This document shows positions 53,925 to 62,900 of a DNA stretch of 64,000 nucleotides, piece by piece (the first letter of the stretch is position 1; the number at the start of each line of letters is the position of its first letter). Position numbers and translations under genes: made by a program. The notes under the pieces were generated by a model, which saw only the letters and a program-made list of their open reading frames with translations, ran no database searches and was not told the origin of the DNA. This DNA is from Lactobacillus sp. W8174 (lineage in GTDB: Bacteria > Bacillota > Bacilli > Lactobacillales > Lactobacillaceae). Location: the NCBI RefSeq assembly GCF_016100975.1, contig NZ_JACFRN010000005.1, positions 62,001 through 126,000 on the forward strand, written 5' to 3'.

Positions 53925-55988
53925 TTATTTGATTAAAGCATGATAAACATCATCTTGAGCGTGAATCTCATCGCCTGTTTTAGCATCATCACCTGCTTGT
54001 ATAACATGATCTACTGAATTTGTAATTACTGTAATAATTGTTGGCTTTTTACCACTTGCTTTAATTTGCTCAAGATCCACTTCAGCCAACTCAGTTTTTG
54101 GAGAAACTTTCTCTCCTTCTTTGACTTTAATAGTAAATGGTTTGCCTGCCAGATCAACAGTATCGATTCCCATATGTAATAGTACTTCCAGTCCCTCTTT
54201 CGTTTTAAGTCCAATTGCATGCTTGGTCTTAAAAATTGAAACAACTTCACCTTCTACTGGACTGAAAATATGTTGATCACTTGGTTCAATTGCAAAACCT
54301 TCACCCATCATTTTTTTAGAAAAGACTTCATCATCAACATCAACTAAAGATTTAAATTTACCGTTAACGGGTGCAGTAAAGTCAATTGTCATTTTATTAT
54401 TTTCACTTACTGTATTATCTTCAGCATCATGGCTAGTTATGGTCTCTTTTATTCTTTCAGGATGAGCTAGCAAATCATTTATTTCTTGACTATAAAGATC
54501 GGCTTTCCCACCAAAAATAATTTGTAGTCCACCTGCAACTTTTAAAACACCTGGAGAACCTAATTTTTTAAATACAGATTCATTAACTTGACTGTTATCT
54601 TTAAGTGAAATTCTTAATCTGGTAGCACAAGCAGAAATAGTATTTATATTCTCAGCCCCACCTAAAGCCGCAATAATTTGCTCAGACTCTGTATGTAGAC
54701 TGGTGGCATTTCCTGATTTTTGATTATTTTTTTCAACGTCATTATCTACTTCAGTTTGCATTCCAGGGATATTGACGTGGAATTTTTTAATACAAAAAGT
54801 GAAAACAAAGAAGTAGAGGAAAAACCAAATAACACCAATAATTAATACATTAGGCCAGTTTGTTTTATCTTTTCCTTGCAAAACACCAAACAACAGATAA
54901 TCTATTAATCCACCAGAAAATGAATTACCAATTCTGATGTTCATAATATCTGCAAGATAGAATGAGCAACCATCAAGAAATGAATGAATCAAATATAACC
55001 AAGGAGCTACAAATAGAAATGAGTATTCTAAAGGCTCGGTAATACCTGTAAGAAAAGAAGTAAGACCACCTGAAAGATACAATCCACCATCTTTTTTCCT
55101 GTTAGCTTTTGGCAGGCAAAGGTACATTGCTAAAGCAGCTCCAGGCAAGCCAAACATCATGGTTGCAAAACGTCCAGCAAAAAACCGAGTACCATAAGTG
55201 AATAAACCATGGAAATTCGGATCAGCTAATTGAGCAAAGAAAATATTTTGCGCTCCGACAACGGTTTTTCCAGCTACTTCTGCTGTGCCACCGAGTGCCG
55301 TATACCAGAACATCGGATAAATAGTATGATGTAAACCGACGGCTCCAGTCAGCCGTAATAAAAATCCGTACAGGAAACTACCAAAACTGCCCATTGCAGC
55401 AATTGCATGTCCAGCAGTAGTCAGCCAACCTTGAATTGGAGGCCAGATTAAGTAAAATATTGCACCGATAACTATAGCAGCAATTGCAGAAATAATTGGT
55501 ACGAATCTTGATCCGCCAAAAAAGCCTAAAAATTGTGGCAACTGAATTTTACGGTAATGATTATGCAAGTATGCAACAACGGAACCTATTACGATCGCAC
55601 CTAAAACACCGGTGTCAATTGTATTTTTAGGGTTAAACAATTGTAGCAAACCAGAAATTGTCGCAGTATATACAAGATAGGCTACACCACCTGCTAAACC
55701 GGCAGTACCCTTATCACCTTTAGCTAAGCCAACGGCCAATCCAATTGAAAAGATTAAAGCCAAGTTACTAAAGACCGCGTTACCGGCAAAATTCATTATT
55801 TTTAATGTATTTTGTAACCAAACTTGATTTAAAACTGGAAAAGCTGAAACAGCCGCATCATTTGTTAAAGCTCCGCCAAGTCCTAACAATAGACCGGCAA
55901 CCGGCAAAATAGCAATTGGCAACATAAAAGCTTGCCCTAATTGAGTAAACCACTGACCAATTGCAGTGAATCTCTTATTTTTAGTCAT
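53925..55988 (-). CDS. PTS IICBA transporter, glucose/N-acetylhexosamine family (candidate ManNAc)
   Basis: A 687-aa three-domain PTS permease. The IIC membrane domain is at about 1-400, the IIB domain follows with its active cysteine in TISACATRLRI, and the C-terminal IIA domain has its histidine in VLLHMGIDTVDL. I choose the ATG at 55988 with GGGAGAG upstream; a longer frame inside nanE has no site. It follows nanE by one base. NanE converts ManNAc-6-P, so the imported sugar is probably N-acetylmannosamine or a sugar giving that phosphate; GlcNAc or glucose are alternatives. Confidence 0.88.
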   Translation of the reverse strand: MTKNKRFTAIGQWFTQLGQAFMLPIAILPVAGLLLGLGGALTNDAAVSAFPVLNQVWLQNTLKIMNFAGNAVFSNLALIFSIGLAVGLAKGDKGTAGLAGGVAYLVYTATISGLLQLFNPKNTIDTGVLGAIVIGSVVAYLHNHYRKIQLPQFLGFFGGSRFVPIISAIAAIVIGAIFYLIWPPIQGWLTTAGHAIAAMGSFGSFLYGFLLRLTGAVGLHHTIYPMFWYTALGGTAEVAGKTVVGAQNIFFAQLADPNFHGLFTYGTRFFAGRFATMMFGLPGAALAMYLCLPKANRKKDGGLYLSGGLTSFLTGITEPLEYSFLFVAPWLYLIHSFLDGCSFYLADIMNIRIGNSFSGGLIDYLLFGVLQGKDKTNWPNVLIIGVIWFFLYFFVFTFCIKKFHVNIPGMQTEVDNDVEKNNQKSGNATSLHTESEQIIAALGGAENINTISACATRLRISLKDNSQVNESVFKKLGSPGVLKVAGGLQIIFGGKADLYSQEINDLLAHPERIKETITSHDAEDNTVSENNKMTIDFTAPVNGKFKSLVDVDDEVFSKKMMGEGFAIEPSDQHIFSPVEGEVVSIFKTKHAIGLKTKEGLEVLLHMGIDTVDLAGKPFTIKVKEGEKVSPKTELAEVDLEQIKASGKKPTIITVITNSVDHVIQAGDDAKTGDEIHAQDDVYHALIK

Positions 55989-55989
55989 T

Positions 55990-56691
55990 TTATTCTCTCC
56001 CTTTTTTAAATACTGAAGTGAACGTCCTAGCAATTTGCAGAGGTCTGGTAATAGCACCACCAACTACAATTCCAAGCGGATTAAGGTCTATTACCTTTTT
56101 TAATTCAGCTGGAGTATGAATTTTACCCTCCGCAATTAGTGGCAGGTCAGCATCCACAATTTTTTTAATTAATTGAAAATCTGGTCCAGACTTGTTTTCA
56201 CTTTCAGCAGTATAACCAGCCAAGGTAGTACCAACAAAATCTACGCCACATTCATAAGCATTCTGTGCTTCTTCAAAGTTTGATATATCAGCCATCATTA
56301 ACTGATGCGGATATTTCAATTTAACTTCTTTGATAAATTGATTAATGGTTTGTCCATCATGCCGAGGACGTAAAGTGCAGTCAAAAGCTATAACGTCAAC
56401 CTTGGTTTCAATTAATTCATCTACTTCTTTCATCGTTGGTGTAATGTACGGCTCTTCAGGTGGATAGTCCTTTTTAATGATTCCGATTATAGGTAAACTA
56501 ACCGTAGCTTGAATTTCTTTAATATCACGGACTGAATTTGCACGTATACCTACCGCACCCGCTTCTTCAGCAGCCTTCGCCATAAGAGGCATTATCCCTC
56601 CTTTTTCAGTATACAAAGGTTCTCCGGGTAAAGCCTGGCAAGAAACAATCAATCCCTTATGAATCTTATTGATAAACTTTTCTTTTTCCAT
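55990..56691 (-). CDS. nanE: N-acetylmannosamine-6-phosphate 2-epimerase
   Basis: A 233-aa TIM-barrel epimerase turning ManNAc-6-P into GlcNAc-6-P. The N-terminal [15 protein letters not shown], the mid-protein [11 protein letters not shown] and the C-terminal [12 protein letters not shown] plus VVGGAITRP are the NanE signature. No neuraminate lyase or ManNAc kinase is nearby, so the enzyme's substrate probably comes directly from the PTS encoded next to it. First gene of the nanE-PTS operon. Confidence 0.92.
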   Translation of the reverse strand: MEKEKFINKIHKGLIVSCQALPGEPLYTEKGGIMPLMAKAAEEAGAVGIRANSVRDIKEIQATVSLPIIGIIKKDYPPEEPYITPTMKEVDELIETKVDVIAFDCTLRPRHDGQTINQFIKEVKLKYPHQLMMADISNFEEAQNAYECGVDFVGTTLAGYTAESENKSGPDFQLIKKIVDADLPLIAEGKIHTPAELKKVIDLNPLGIVVGGAITRPLQIARTFTSVFKKGRE

Positions 56692-56721
56692 ATGTATTTT
56701 TACTCCATTAATATTATTTTT

Positions 56722-56736
56722 TGAAGTTTTACTTCA
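56722..56736. promoter_or_regulatory. Candidate RpiR-family operator
   Basis: TGAAGTTTTACTTCA is a 15-bp near-perfect palindrome (6-bp arms TGAAGT/ACTTCA, 3-bp centre). It sits 6-20 bp downstream of the nanE -10 box, over the expected start site, and next to a divergent RpiR-type regulator. Confidence 0.6.
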
Positions 56737-56742
56737 TAAAGT

Positions 56743-56771
56743 ATGATATTATTTTTCGACGGGAAATGCAA
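56743..56771 (-). promoter_or_regulatory. nanE-PTS promoter
   Basis: TTGCAT -35 (56766-56771), 17-nt spacer, TATCAT -10 (56743-56748) on the minus strand, close to consensus. Confidence 0.6.
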
Positions 56772-56780
56772 TCGTTTTCT
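56767..56780. promoter_or_regulatory. cre-like site
   Basis: TGCAATCGTTTTCT matches the CcpA cre consensus TGWNANCGNTNWCA at all but two positions and overlaps the nanE -35 box. Catabolite repression by glucose is therefore plausible. Confidence 0.45.
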
Positions 56781-56790
56781 TGAAAAAGGA

Positions 56791-56799
56791 TGATATAAT
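56791..56799 (+). promoter_or_regulatory. Extended -10 promoter of the RpiR-type regulator
   Basis: TGATATAAT is an extended -10 (TGnTATAAT) 31 bp upstream of the regulator start; no strong -35 is visible, and the cre-like site occupies that place. Confidence 0.55.
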
Positions 56800-56830
56800 T
56801 TACTCATTAGCGAAAGAGGCTTTTTAAGAA

Positions 56831-57652
56831 ATGAATTTTATTCAATTATTTAATGAGAACAAAAAAGAGTTGACCAAATCTGAAGTAAAATTAGCTAATT
56901 ACATTGCTAGTCACGCAGAACAAGTAATTTACGATACGATAAAATCATTGGCTATAGCTTCAGGTACCAGCGATGCCACTATCATTCGTCTCTGCAAAAA
57001 GTTAGGTTTCCCGGGCTTTTCTAAGCTGAAAATATATTTAGCACAGGAGTCAATGACACAGAATCAATTAAGTGTTGAGAGTCCGAGTAACAACTTTTAT
57101 GATAAAAGTGCAAACTTATTGATCGATTCAATCAACAAAACTAAAAGTTTGTTATTTCCCCAAAATTTACTCAAAGCGGTTAAGATACTGGCTAAGGCCA
57201 AGCGGGTCTATTTATTTGGCCTAGGGCACTCTGGAGAGTCAGCAAAAGATTTTGCTAAAACATGGTTAAGGATAGGTCTAATAGCACATGCTGAAGTTGA
57301 TCCACACATTCAAGTACAAATTAGTTCATTACTAACAAAAAAAGATGTTGTTATTGGCCTATCTCTTTCGGGTCATACCAAAGATACATATGACTCTTTA
57401 AAACTAGCTAAAAAGAACGGGGCAAAAATCATTACTATTTCTAATGAATTGAGCTCGCCCATAGCAAATTTAGGCGACGTTCAATTACAAACAGCAGTGG
57501 GAGAATTTATAAATATTGGTTCTGTAGCCGGACAAGTTTCTCAACTTTATCTGTGCGATGTGTTAGCACGCGGGTACGAAATTTATACTAAAATTGATAG
57601 CAATTCCATCAAGGAAAAAGTCCTACCTGAAATATTAAAAAAAGAAATTTAA
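56831..57652 (+). CDS. MurR/RpiR-family transcriptional regulator
   Basis: A 273-aa regulator with an N-terminal HTH_6 domain (about 1-77; TIKSLAIASGTSDATIIRLC) and a C-terminal SIS sugar-phosphate-binding domain (about 125-255; YLFGLGHSGESAKDF, VIGLSLSGHTKDT). It is transcribed divergently from nanE-PTS and probably controls it through the palindrome at 56722-56736, with ManNAc-6-P or GlcNAc-6-P as likely effector (inference). Confidence 0.9.
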   Translation: MNFIQLFNENKKELTKSEVKLANYIASHAEQVIYDTIKSLAIASGTSDATIIRLCKKLGFPGFSKLKIYLAQESMTQNQLSVESPSNNFYDKSANLLIDSINKTKSLLFPQNLLKAVKILAKAKRVYLFGLGHSGESAKDFAKTWLRIGLIAHAEVDPHIQVQISSLLTKKDVVIGLSLSGHTKDTYDSLKLAKKNGAKIITISNELSSPIANLGDVQLQTAVGEFINIGSVAGQVSQLYLCDVLARGYEIYTKIDSNSIKEKVLPEILKKEI

Positions 57653-57663
57653 TAGTTGCTATA

Positions 57664-57703
57664 AAAAAGATGGTAAACCTATTTTTAGATTTACCATCTT
57701 TTA
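57664..57703. terminator. Terminator of the RpiR-type gene
   Basis: AAAAAAGATGGTAAA and TTTACCATCTTTT form a strong stem with an 11-nt loop, between convergent genes. Confidence 0.9.
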
Positions 57704-57721
57704 TAATATTCAGAATAAAAG

Positions 57722-58207
57722 TTACATCTTTACTACCCTAACAGGATTACCCAAACTTTTTATGACTTTAAGCAAGTCTTGCGGATCTAGCCAAATAGTA
57801 GCTGTATTGTCGTTGGGATGAACAGCGATTCTAGACTGCAGACTAAAGTATGAGTCAAGGTAAAACGGTATTTCATGCTCAGGATCGTTTAACAGACCTA
57901 AAGGTGTAACTGAGCCAGGTTCCAAATCCATTTTTTCTTTCAAATCTTGCGGTGAGGCAAAACTAAGCCTGCGTGTGCCATTTTCTTCACGAAATTGCTG
58001 TAAGTTAACTCTTTTATCACCTTTAATAGTCAAAAGGTAGTAGTTACGTTTCTTGTCATCCCTCACAAACAGATTTTTAGCATCTGCTTCAGGGTGTGGC
58101 AGAGCAATCTTTTCCATTTCTGCCATATTATAAACAGCTGGATGCTCCACTATTTCATATTTAATTCCATGTTGATCAAGGTAATGTAATGTTTCGTTTT
58201 TGTTCAT
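57722..58207 (-). CDS. Prolyl-tRNA editing deacylase (PrdX/ProX, YbaK-like)
   Basis: A 161-aa trans-editing domain that hydrolyses mischarged Ala- or Cys-tRNA(Pro). The family pattern EIVEHPAVYNMAEME, KNLFVRDDKKRNYYLLTIKGDKRV and PGSVTPLGLLND is clear. It begins 29 bp after the Mrr-type gene on the same strand but is unrelated in function, so the restriction cluster probably ends before it. Confidence 0.88.
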   Translation of the reverse strand: MNKNETLHYLDQHGIKYEIVEHPAVYNMAEMEKIALPHPEADAKNLFVRDDKKRNYYLLTIKGDKRVNLQQFREENGTRRLSFASPQDLKEKMDLEPGSVTPLGLLNDPEHEIPFYLDSYFSLQSRIAVHPNDNTATIWLDPQDLLKVIKSLGNPVRVVKM

Positions 58208-58236
58208 TTGGTGTTGCTAAATACTAGTTTAATAAT

Positions 58237-59124
58237 TTAATCTTTATCGGTATAAAACGATTTTAACTTATAGGTAGTTACGGGTTCAACATAATAATTA
58301 TATTTTGCCACCAGGTCACAGATTTCCTCACCATCAATCAACGTGATAATTCTGGTGCCCTGACGTGCTGTCTTAATTGCTCCGCGAGTAAAATCAGAAT
58401 TCGTAATAAAAATACCAAATTCCGCGTTATATTTATCCATTGCTCCGCGAAACTTATCTATTTCAGGTGCTGGCACATTGGATTGCCAGCGTTTTGCTTG
58501 CAGAGCCACTCTGGTAGTACGATAATCGTTTGAACGAACATAGCCGAAACCATCAAGACCACCGTCAGCAACATAGTTAACGCCAATTGTATTATCAACA
58601 TCGATTCCCATTTTGGTTAGTAAACCACGACAAAAAAGTTCAAACTTTTTAGGATTCATTTTCATTAGAGCATCGAGCAGATCTTGTCTCCATTGGTCCT
58701 CTTCTGTTTCTTCATCCGCTGTATCTTTAGCAGAATCAATTTCCACCAAGCTCTTTTTCTTTAAGTTCTGAGAATTATTATCTTCTAAAAAGGAACGGAC
58801 ATCCTTTTCCGGATCAAAAGTATCAAGATCAACTTTACGCCCTTTTTCAGTTAATTCAAGAATTCGATTGTCATCAGATTGAATAAAATTTACTAATATT
58901 AAATACTTAATTGCAAAATTCATTGTGTAATAAAAAGGATGATACTTCTCACCTGTTTTTTGCGAAATCCGTGTCTTATCAACATCAGCTTTAGAAAAAA
59001 CATTTGAACTATCACTAATTTCATTGCGTATATCTTTTCTGGTAACCTGACCACCAAGTTTATGCATAGCAATTAAAACTTCCTTCATTGCTAAATTCTG
59101 ATTGGAAACATTCTTATTCGCCAA
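58237..59124 (-). CDS. Mrr-type restriction endonuclease
   Basis: A 295-aa protein. The N-terminal winged-helix region (about 10-95; LGGQVTRKDIRNEI) resembles Mrr_N, then comes an acidic linker. A C-terminal Mrr_cat nuclease domain spans about 155-275, with catalytic Asp191 (GGLDGFG) and Gln209-x-Lys211 (LQAKRW). Stand-alone Mrr proteins are Type IV enzymes cutting methylated DNA. Here it lies 78 bp downstream of two methylase/helicase genes on the same strand and may be their nuclease subunit. Confidence 0.85.
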   Translation of the reverse strand: MANKNVSNQNLAMKEVLIAMHKLGGQVTRKDIRNEISDSSNVFSKADVDKTRISQKTGEKYHPFYYTMNFAIKYLILVNFIQSDDNRILELTEKGRKVDLDTFDPEKDVRSFLEDNNSQNLKKKSLVEIDSAKDTADEETEEDQWRQDLLDALMKMNPKKFELFCRGLLTKMGIDVDNTIGVNYVADGGLDGFGYVRSNDYRTTRVALQAKRWQSNVPAPEIDKFRGAMDKYNAEFGIFITNSDFTRGAIKTARQGTRIITLIDGEEICDLVAKYNYYVEPVTTYKLKSFYTDKD

Positions 59125-59202
59125 ACAAAAACCTCCTTTTTAGTTGAGCTTATCTTTAATTACGTTTTGTAAGAAATAATATAGATAAAATTACCTGAAA
59201 AC

Positions 59203-59913
59203 TTATTCTAATTCTTCTTTATAAATATCAGACCATTTAACTGTTGCATATTCTTTTTTGGTTTCTTGCTTTTGACTTCTATCTTCACCGTCATAATAAC
59301 TTGCAAATAGGTCTATTTCTTCAAAAACTTTCTTTTGTGCCTTTTCAGGTTTACTACAGTTAAGAATTGATTCAAATGTATATTCTAACCGCTTTACTTT
59401 TCTGGGTCTTCCTTTAATAATCTTCCATTCTGAGAAAATAATCGGTTTTCCATCAGCTGTGATACCTTTTAAAGTATCACCCTGGGCTATGTTAGCTTTG
59501 ATAATAGTTTGTGCACTTTTTAAAATATTTTTTTTCGGTTTCGAATTGGAAAAGTCTGCAAATAATATTTGATTGTACATTTCTTCGAAAGTCAGGATCA
59601 TGTTCATAACTAACATTTCTACGTTGTCTTCCATAATCTCAATACCATACAAGGTAGACAAAGCTATTAAACAATTTTCACCAAATTCATTTGCATTTTT
59701 ACTTTCTTTTTTTGCTACCTTAATTTTTCTCTTCAAAAGTTCAACTAAAAATGCACCTTCGCCAGCAGCTGGTTCTAAAAAAGTCGCAGTTAGATCTTGA
59801 ATTTTTTCTTGAGTTTCTGGTTGATCCAACATTAGATTGACTGTTTTTTTCGGCGTAAAAACTTCACCCAAGTCTTTAACACGAACAGTTGACTTTATTA
59901 TCTTTTCATTCAT
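59203..59913 (-). CDS. Small N6-adenine-methylase-like protein with SAM motif, no NPPY
   Basis: A 236-aa protein. The SAM-binding motif I, FLEPAAGEGAFL (45-56), is intact; LYGIEIMEDNVEMLVMNM matches motif II and AQGDTL a later part. No catalytic [DNS]PP[YFW] is present. It resembles the front half of an Eco57I/N6-methylase. The A of its ATG is the last base of the preceding stop (TAATG), so it is translationally coupled to the giant helicase/methylase, which does carry NPPY. It could be a SAM-binding subunit or a regulatory methylase fragment. Confidence 0.75.
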   Translation of the reverse strand: MNEKIIKSTVRVKDLGEVFTPKKTVNLMLDQPETQEKIQDLTATFLEPAAGEGAFLVELLKRKIKVAKKESKNANEFGENCLIALSTLYGIEIMEDNVEMLVMNMILTFEEMYNQILFADFSNSKPKKNILKSAQTIIKANIAQGDTLKGITADGKPIIFSEWKIIKGRPRKVKRLEYTFESILNCSKPEKAQKKVFEEIDLFASYYDGEDRSQKQETKKEYATVKWSDIYKEELE

Positions 59914-62900
59914 TATTCCATGTCCTGCACTTTCGCTTCAATGAAATCAGTCTCATCTTTAGATAAATTGTATTTTTTGTATAACTGCTTATCTATATCA
60001 GAAACAGACTTTGTCCAATCAATATCTGAATTGTGAGTAAAGTCTTGCAGTGGAACTAAGCGCCAAGTTTCCCTATTATTATCTTGTGTTACTTTAAGTA
60101 TTCCTAACATTGTTCTACAAAATTTACTTTTAATATATTTTAAAGCTGATTTTGCTTCAAAAGAGGTGGAAAATGCACCAATACCTATAAAAGTTTGAGT
60201 ATAACCAATCAACGGTTTACCAATCAACGGCGTGCTTAAAACTTCTCCCAAAGCACCAGATCCGTTAGACCTTGGAACTAAAACTTTATACTTACCTATA
60301 TTTTCATGTTTCATATCTAAATATTTTACTGGAATATATCTCCAAACTCTTTTATTATTAATCAATCCAAGTACTTTAATATCATTTTTATTTGCTGGAT
60401 TTTTTTTAAAAACAGGTATTTTTGAAAATATATTATTCCTCAATCTTTTATCCTTACCATTACTTCCTATATATTTTCTATACTCAGGATGATATTTATA
60501 TAAATTATCTAAATTAAATTTATTTTGTGTATAAATTATATTGGACAGGCTTGTACTTTCATTTTTTGGTGCTGCTTTAGATAAAATAGAGGTTAGCTCA
60601 GGGAATGGTGTAAATATTTTAATAGGTGTAAAGATATCGTTCTTATCTCTGAGAGTAACTACGACTCCACCTTTAATATCCGTATTTGGAAAAACCTTAG
60701 AGCTATTTTGCTCATAGAAAATAATTTTCAAATGTTTGTCATTTAGCATTTTTTTATTCCAAGCTTTTGGAGTGCTTCCCGCATTAAATAAAAACCTAGC
60801 AGGGGTTATCAAAATTACTAAATCAGATATTTTATAAGAAAGATCCATAAAATCATTATAAATTGGTGCCGCAAAATTATCGTTATCACCTTTTTTAGAA
60901 TCTTGATATGGTGGATTTCCTATTACTACATCGAATTTCATATTATTAAATAGCCCTTCAATCTTTTTCGCTTCTTTTTCAACATCTTTTTTTGAGTCCT
61001 CAACGATGTTATCGACAAACTCAATGTTAACCTTCATATCATGATAACCAACCAGTGTCCTTTGTGCAATTGCTGCTGCCATTGGTGTTTTAGCAATAAC
61101 AAATATGTTCTCTCGTAAAACCCGTTGCCAAATCATTAATTCATCTTCAAGACTAAATTTTCCAGCAGTATCATTATTTAATTTTTGGTATTCACGCCAG
61201 TAAATCGACATTGCAGCATATAGTGGATAAAGCCCTGTCTTAGCATTAATTTCCAGAATATGGCTATCTTTAGAAAAAATCTTATTTGTATATTTTGTAC
61301 TAATCCAATGATTAGCTCTTTTGCCTTCAAATGTTGTGTATTTATATTGATCATCATAAAAACAATACCCGCCTAAAGTCATTCCTAATTGCATATTTAC
61401 AACTCTCCAAGGAGTCAATACTGTTTCTTTGTCTGGATTATGGAAAGTTCCAAAAATCTCAGCTAAGTGGTCAACACGATCGATAGGATCTTCTTTATCT
61501 AACTTCTTCACTCTTTGACGAATAATTTTGCCTGCTTCAATAAAAACATCTTGGTCATAATACTTGCTAAATTTTCGAAACAACTCTTTCGTTACGCCTA
61601 TAGGCATAAATTCTTTCCATGACTTGTCATCCACTTGATTAATAAATTTATTAATATTTACGTCTTCATCAAGTTTGACATCCATGCCATAAATCATCAT
61701 TGGAATCCGAATAGAAATAGAGCGCAATATCGATATCATTGTTTTACGTTGCTTTTTAAGTTCTTTAACCTTATCAAGTACAGCTTGTTCTTCCGCTGTT
61801 CTTTGACGCTTAGGCTTTTTTTCACCTTGAATAGCTTTATCGTATTCTTCCTGATCAAGACCTTGATTATTAACATCAACTTTAAAAGGTTTTTTCTCAG
61901 CTTTAGTAGTTCCCACAATTGCTTTCAGACCATTAAAATCATCTAGGTCCTTTTCCCCTAACATTAGCAAAGCATCACTGTATAATGAATCATCATCAAA
62001 ACCTGTACGAACAGCTTTTTCAGCATAAACTCGCTTAATTTTTGCTAGCAATGAATCTACTTTATAAGGCTTCATTCCCTGACCAGATTCGCCTATAATT
62101 GGTAGAAAGTTCAGTAATTCACCCATTTTTCTTTTTTGAACACTCGAAGTTAATTTGCCTACTCCAGTATTTAGCCTTGTAGAAGCTGCCATTATTTTTA
62201 GTGCACGGTCAGGTGCAAAGTCAAAAATATAGCAATTCGTTTTTTTACCAAATGTAGGTGACGAATAGGGTGTTTGAGCTCTAAAAGCAGCCTGAAGATA
62301 CTGCATTGCACTATTAGTGTTGGATAAAAATAAAACTCCTGTCCAAGGTTTAATTGTGACACCAGTGGTTAACTTTCTTACAGTTAAAGTAATTGTTTTC
62401 GTTTCTGCTGGATCAGGACCCATAGCATCATTAACTTGTTTAATATCACTCTCGTATGTGATACCATTATCGTCTCCATTACGAACAACGTTAACCACCT
62501 TGTAATCCATACCAAAGACAGGATGATCTTTTAGCAATATTTCAAGCGCATTGGCTTCTTTAACTCCTGGTAAGATCCATAGGGTATGACGTAGCCGTTC
62601 ACGAAATTCCTTGGTTGAAAATGGATAGTTCGTATTTTTATCAGGTTGAGTGATATTATCCAAAAAATGGCGAACTTTATCTTCATAAATAAACTTCCCA
62701 TTCTGATTAACTCTAAAAAATTCCTTAAAATTAAATGAATTGTTTTCATCTAAAAAGATTTCATCTTTAAGCTTTCTATTCATTTCAAACGTGAACATGG
62801 AAACTTTAGGTAGTCCATCATAAGGATTTGGCTCATTGGGATGAAGTTCATTCCAGGTGTACTTTGCTTGTTGCTCCATAACATAGTCCCATGTATAAGT

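Noticed and set aside
59903..59923. Possible frameshift joining the giant helicase-methylase and the small methylase
   Set aside because: The junction is a clean TAATG stop/start. The large protein already ends after a plausible recognition domain, so two separate genes are more likely than one broken gene.
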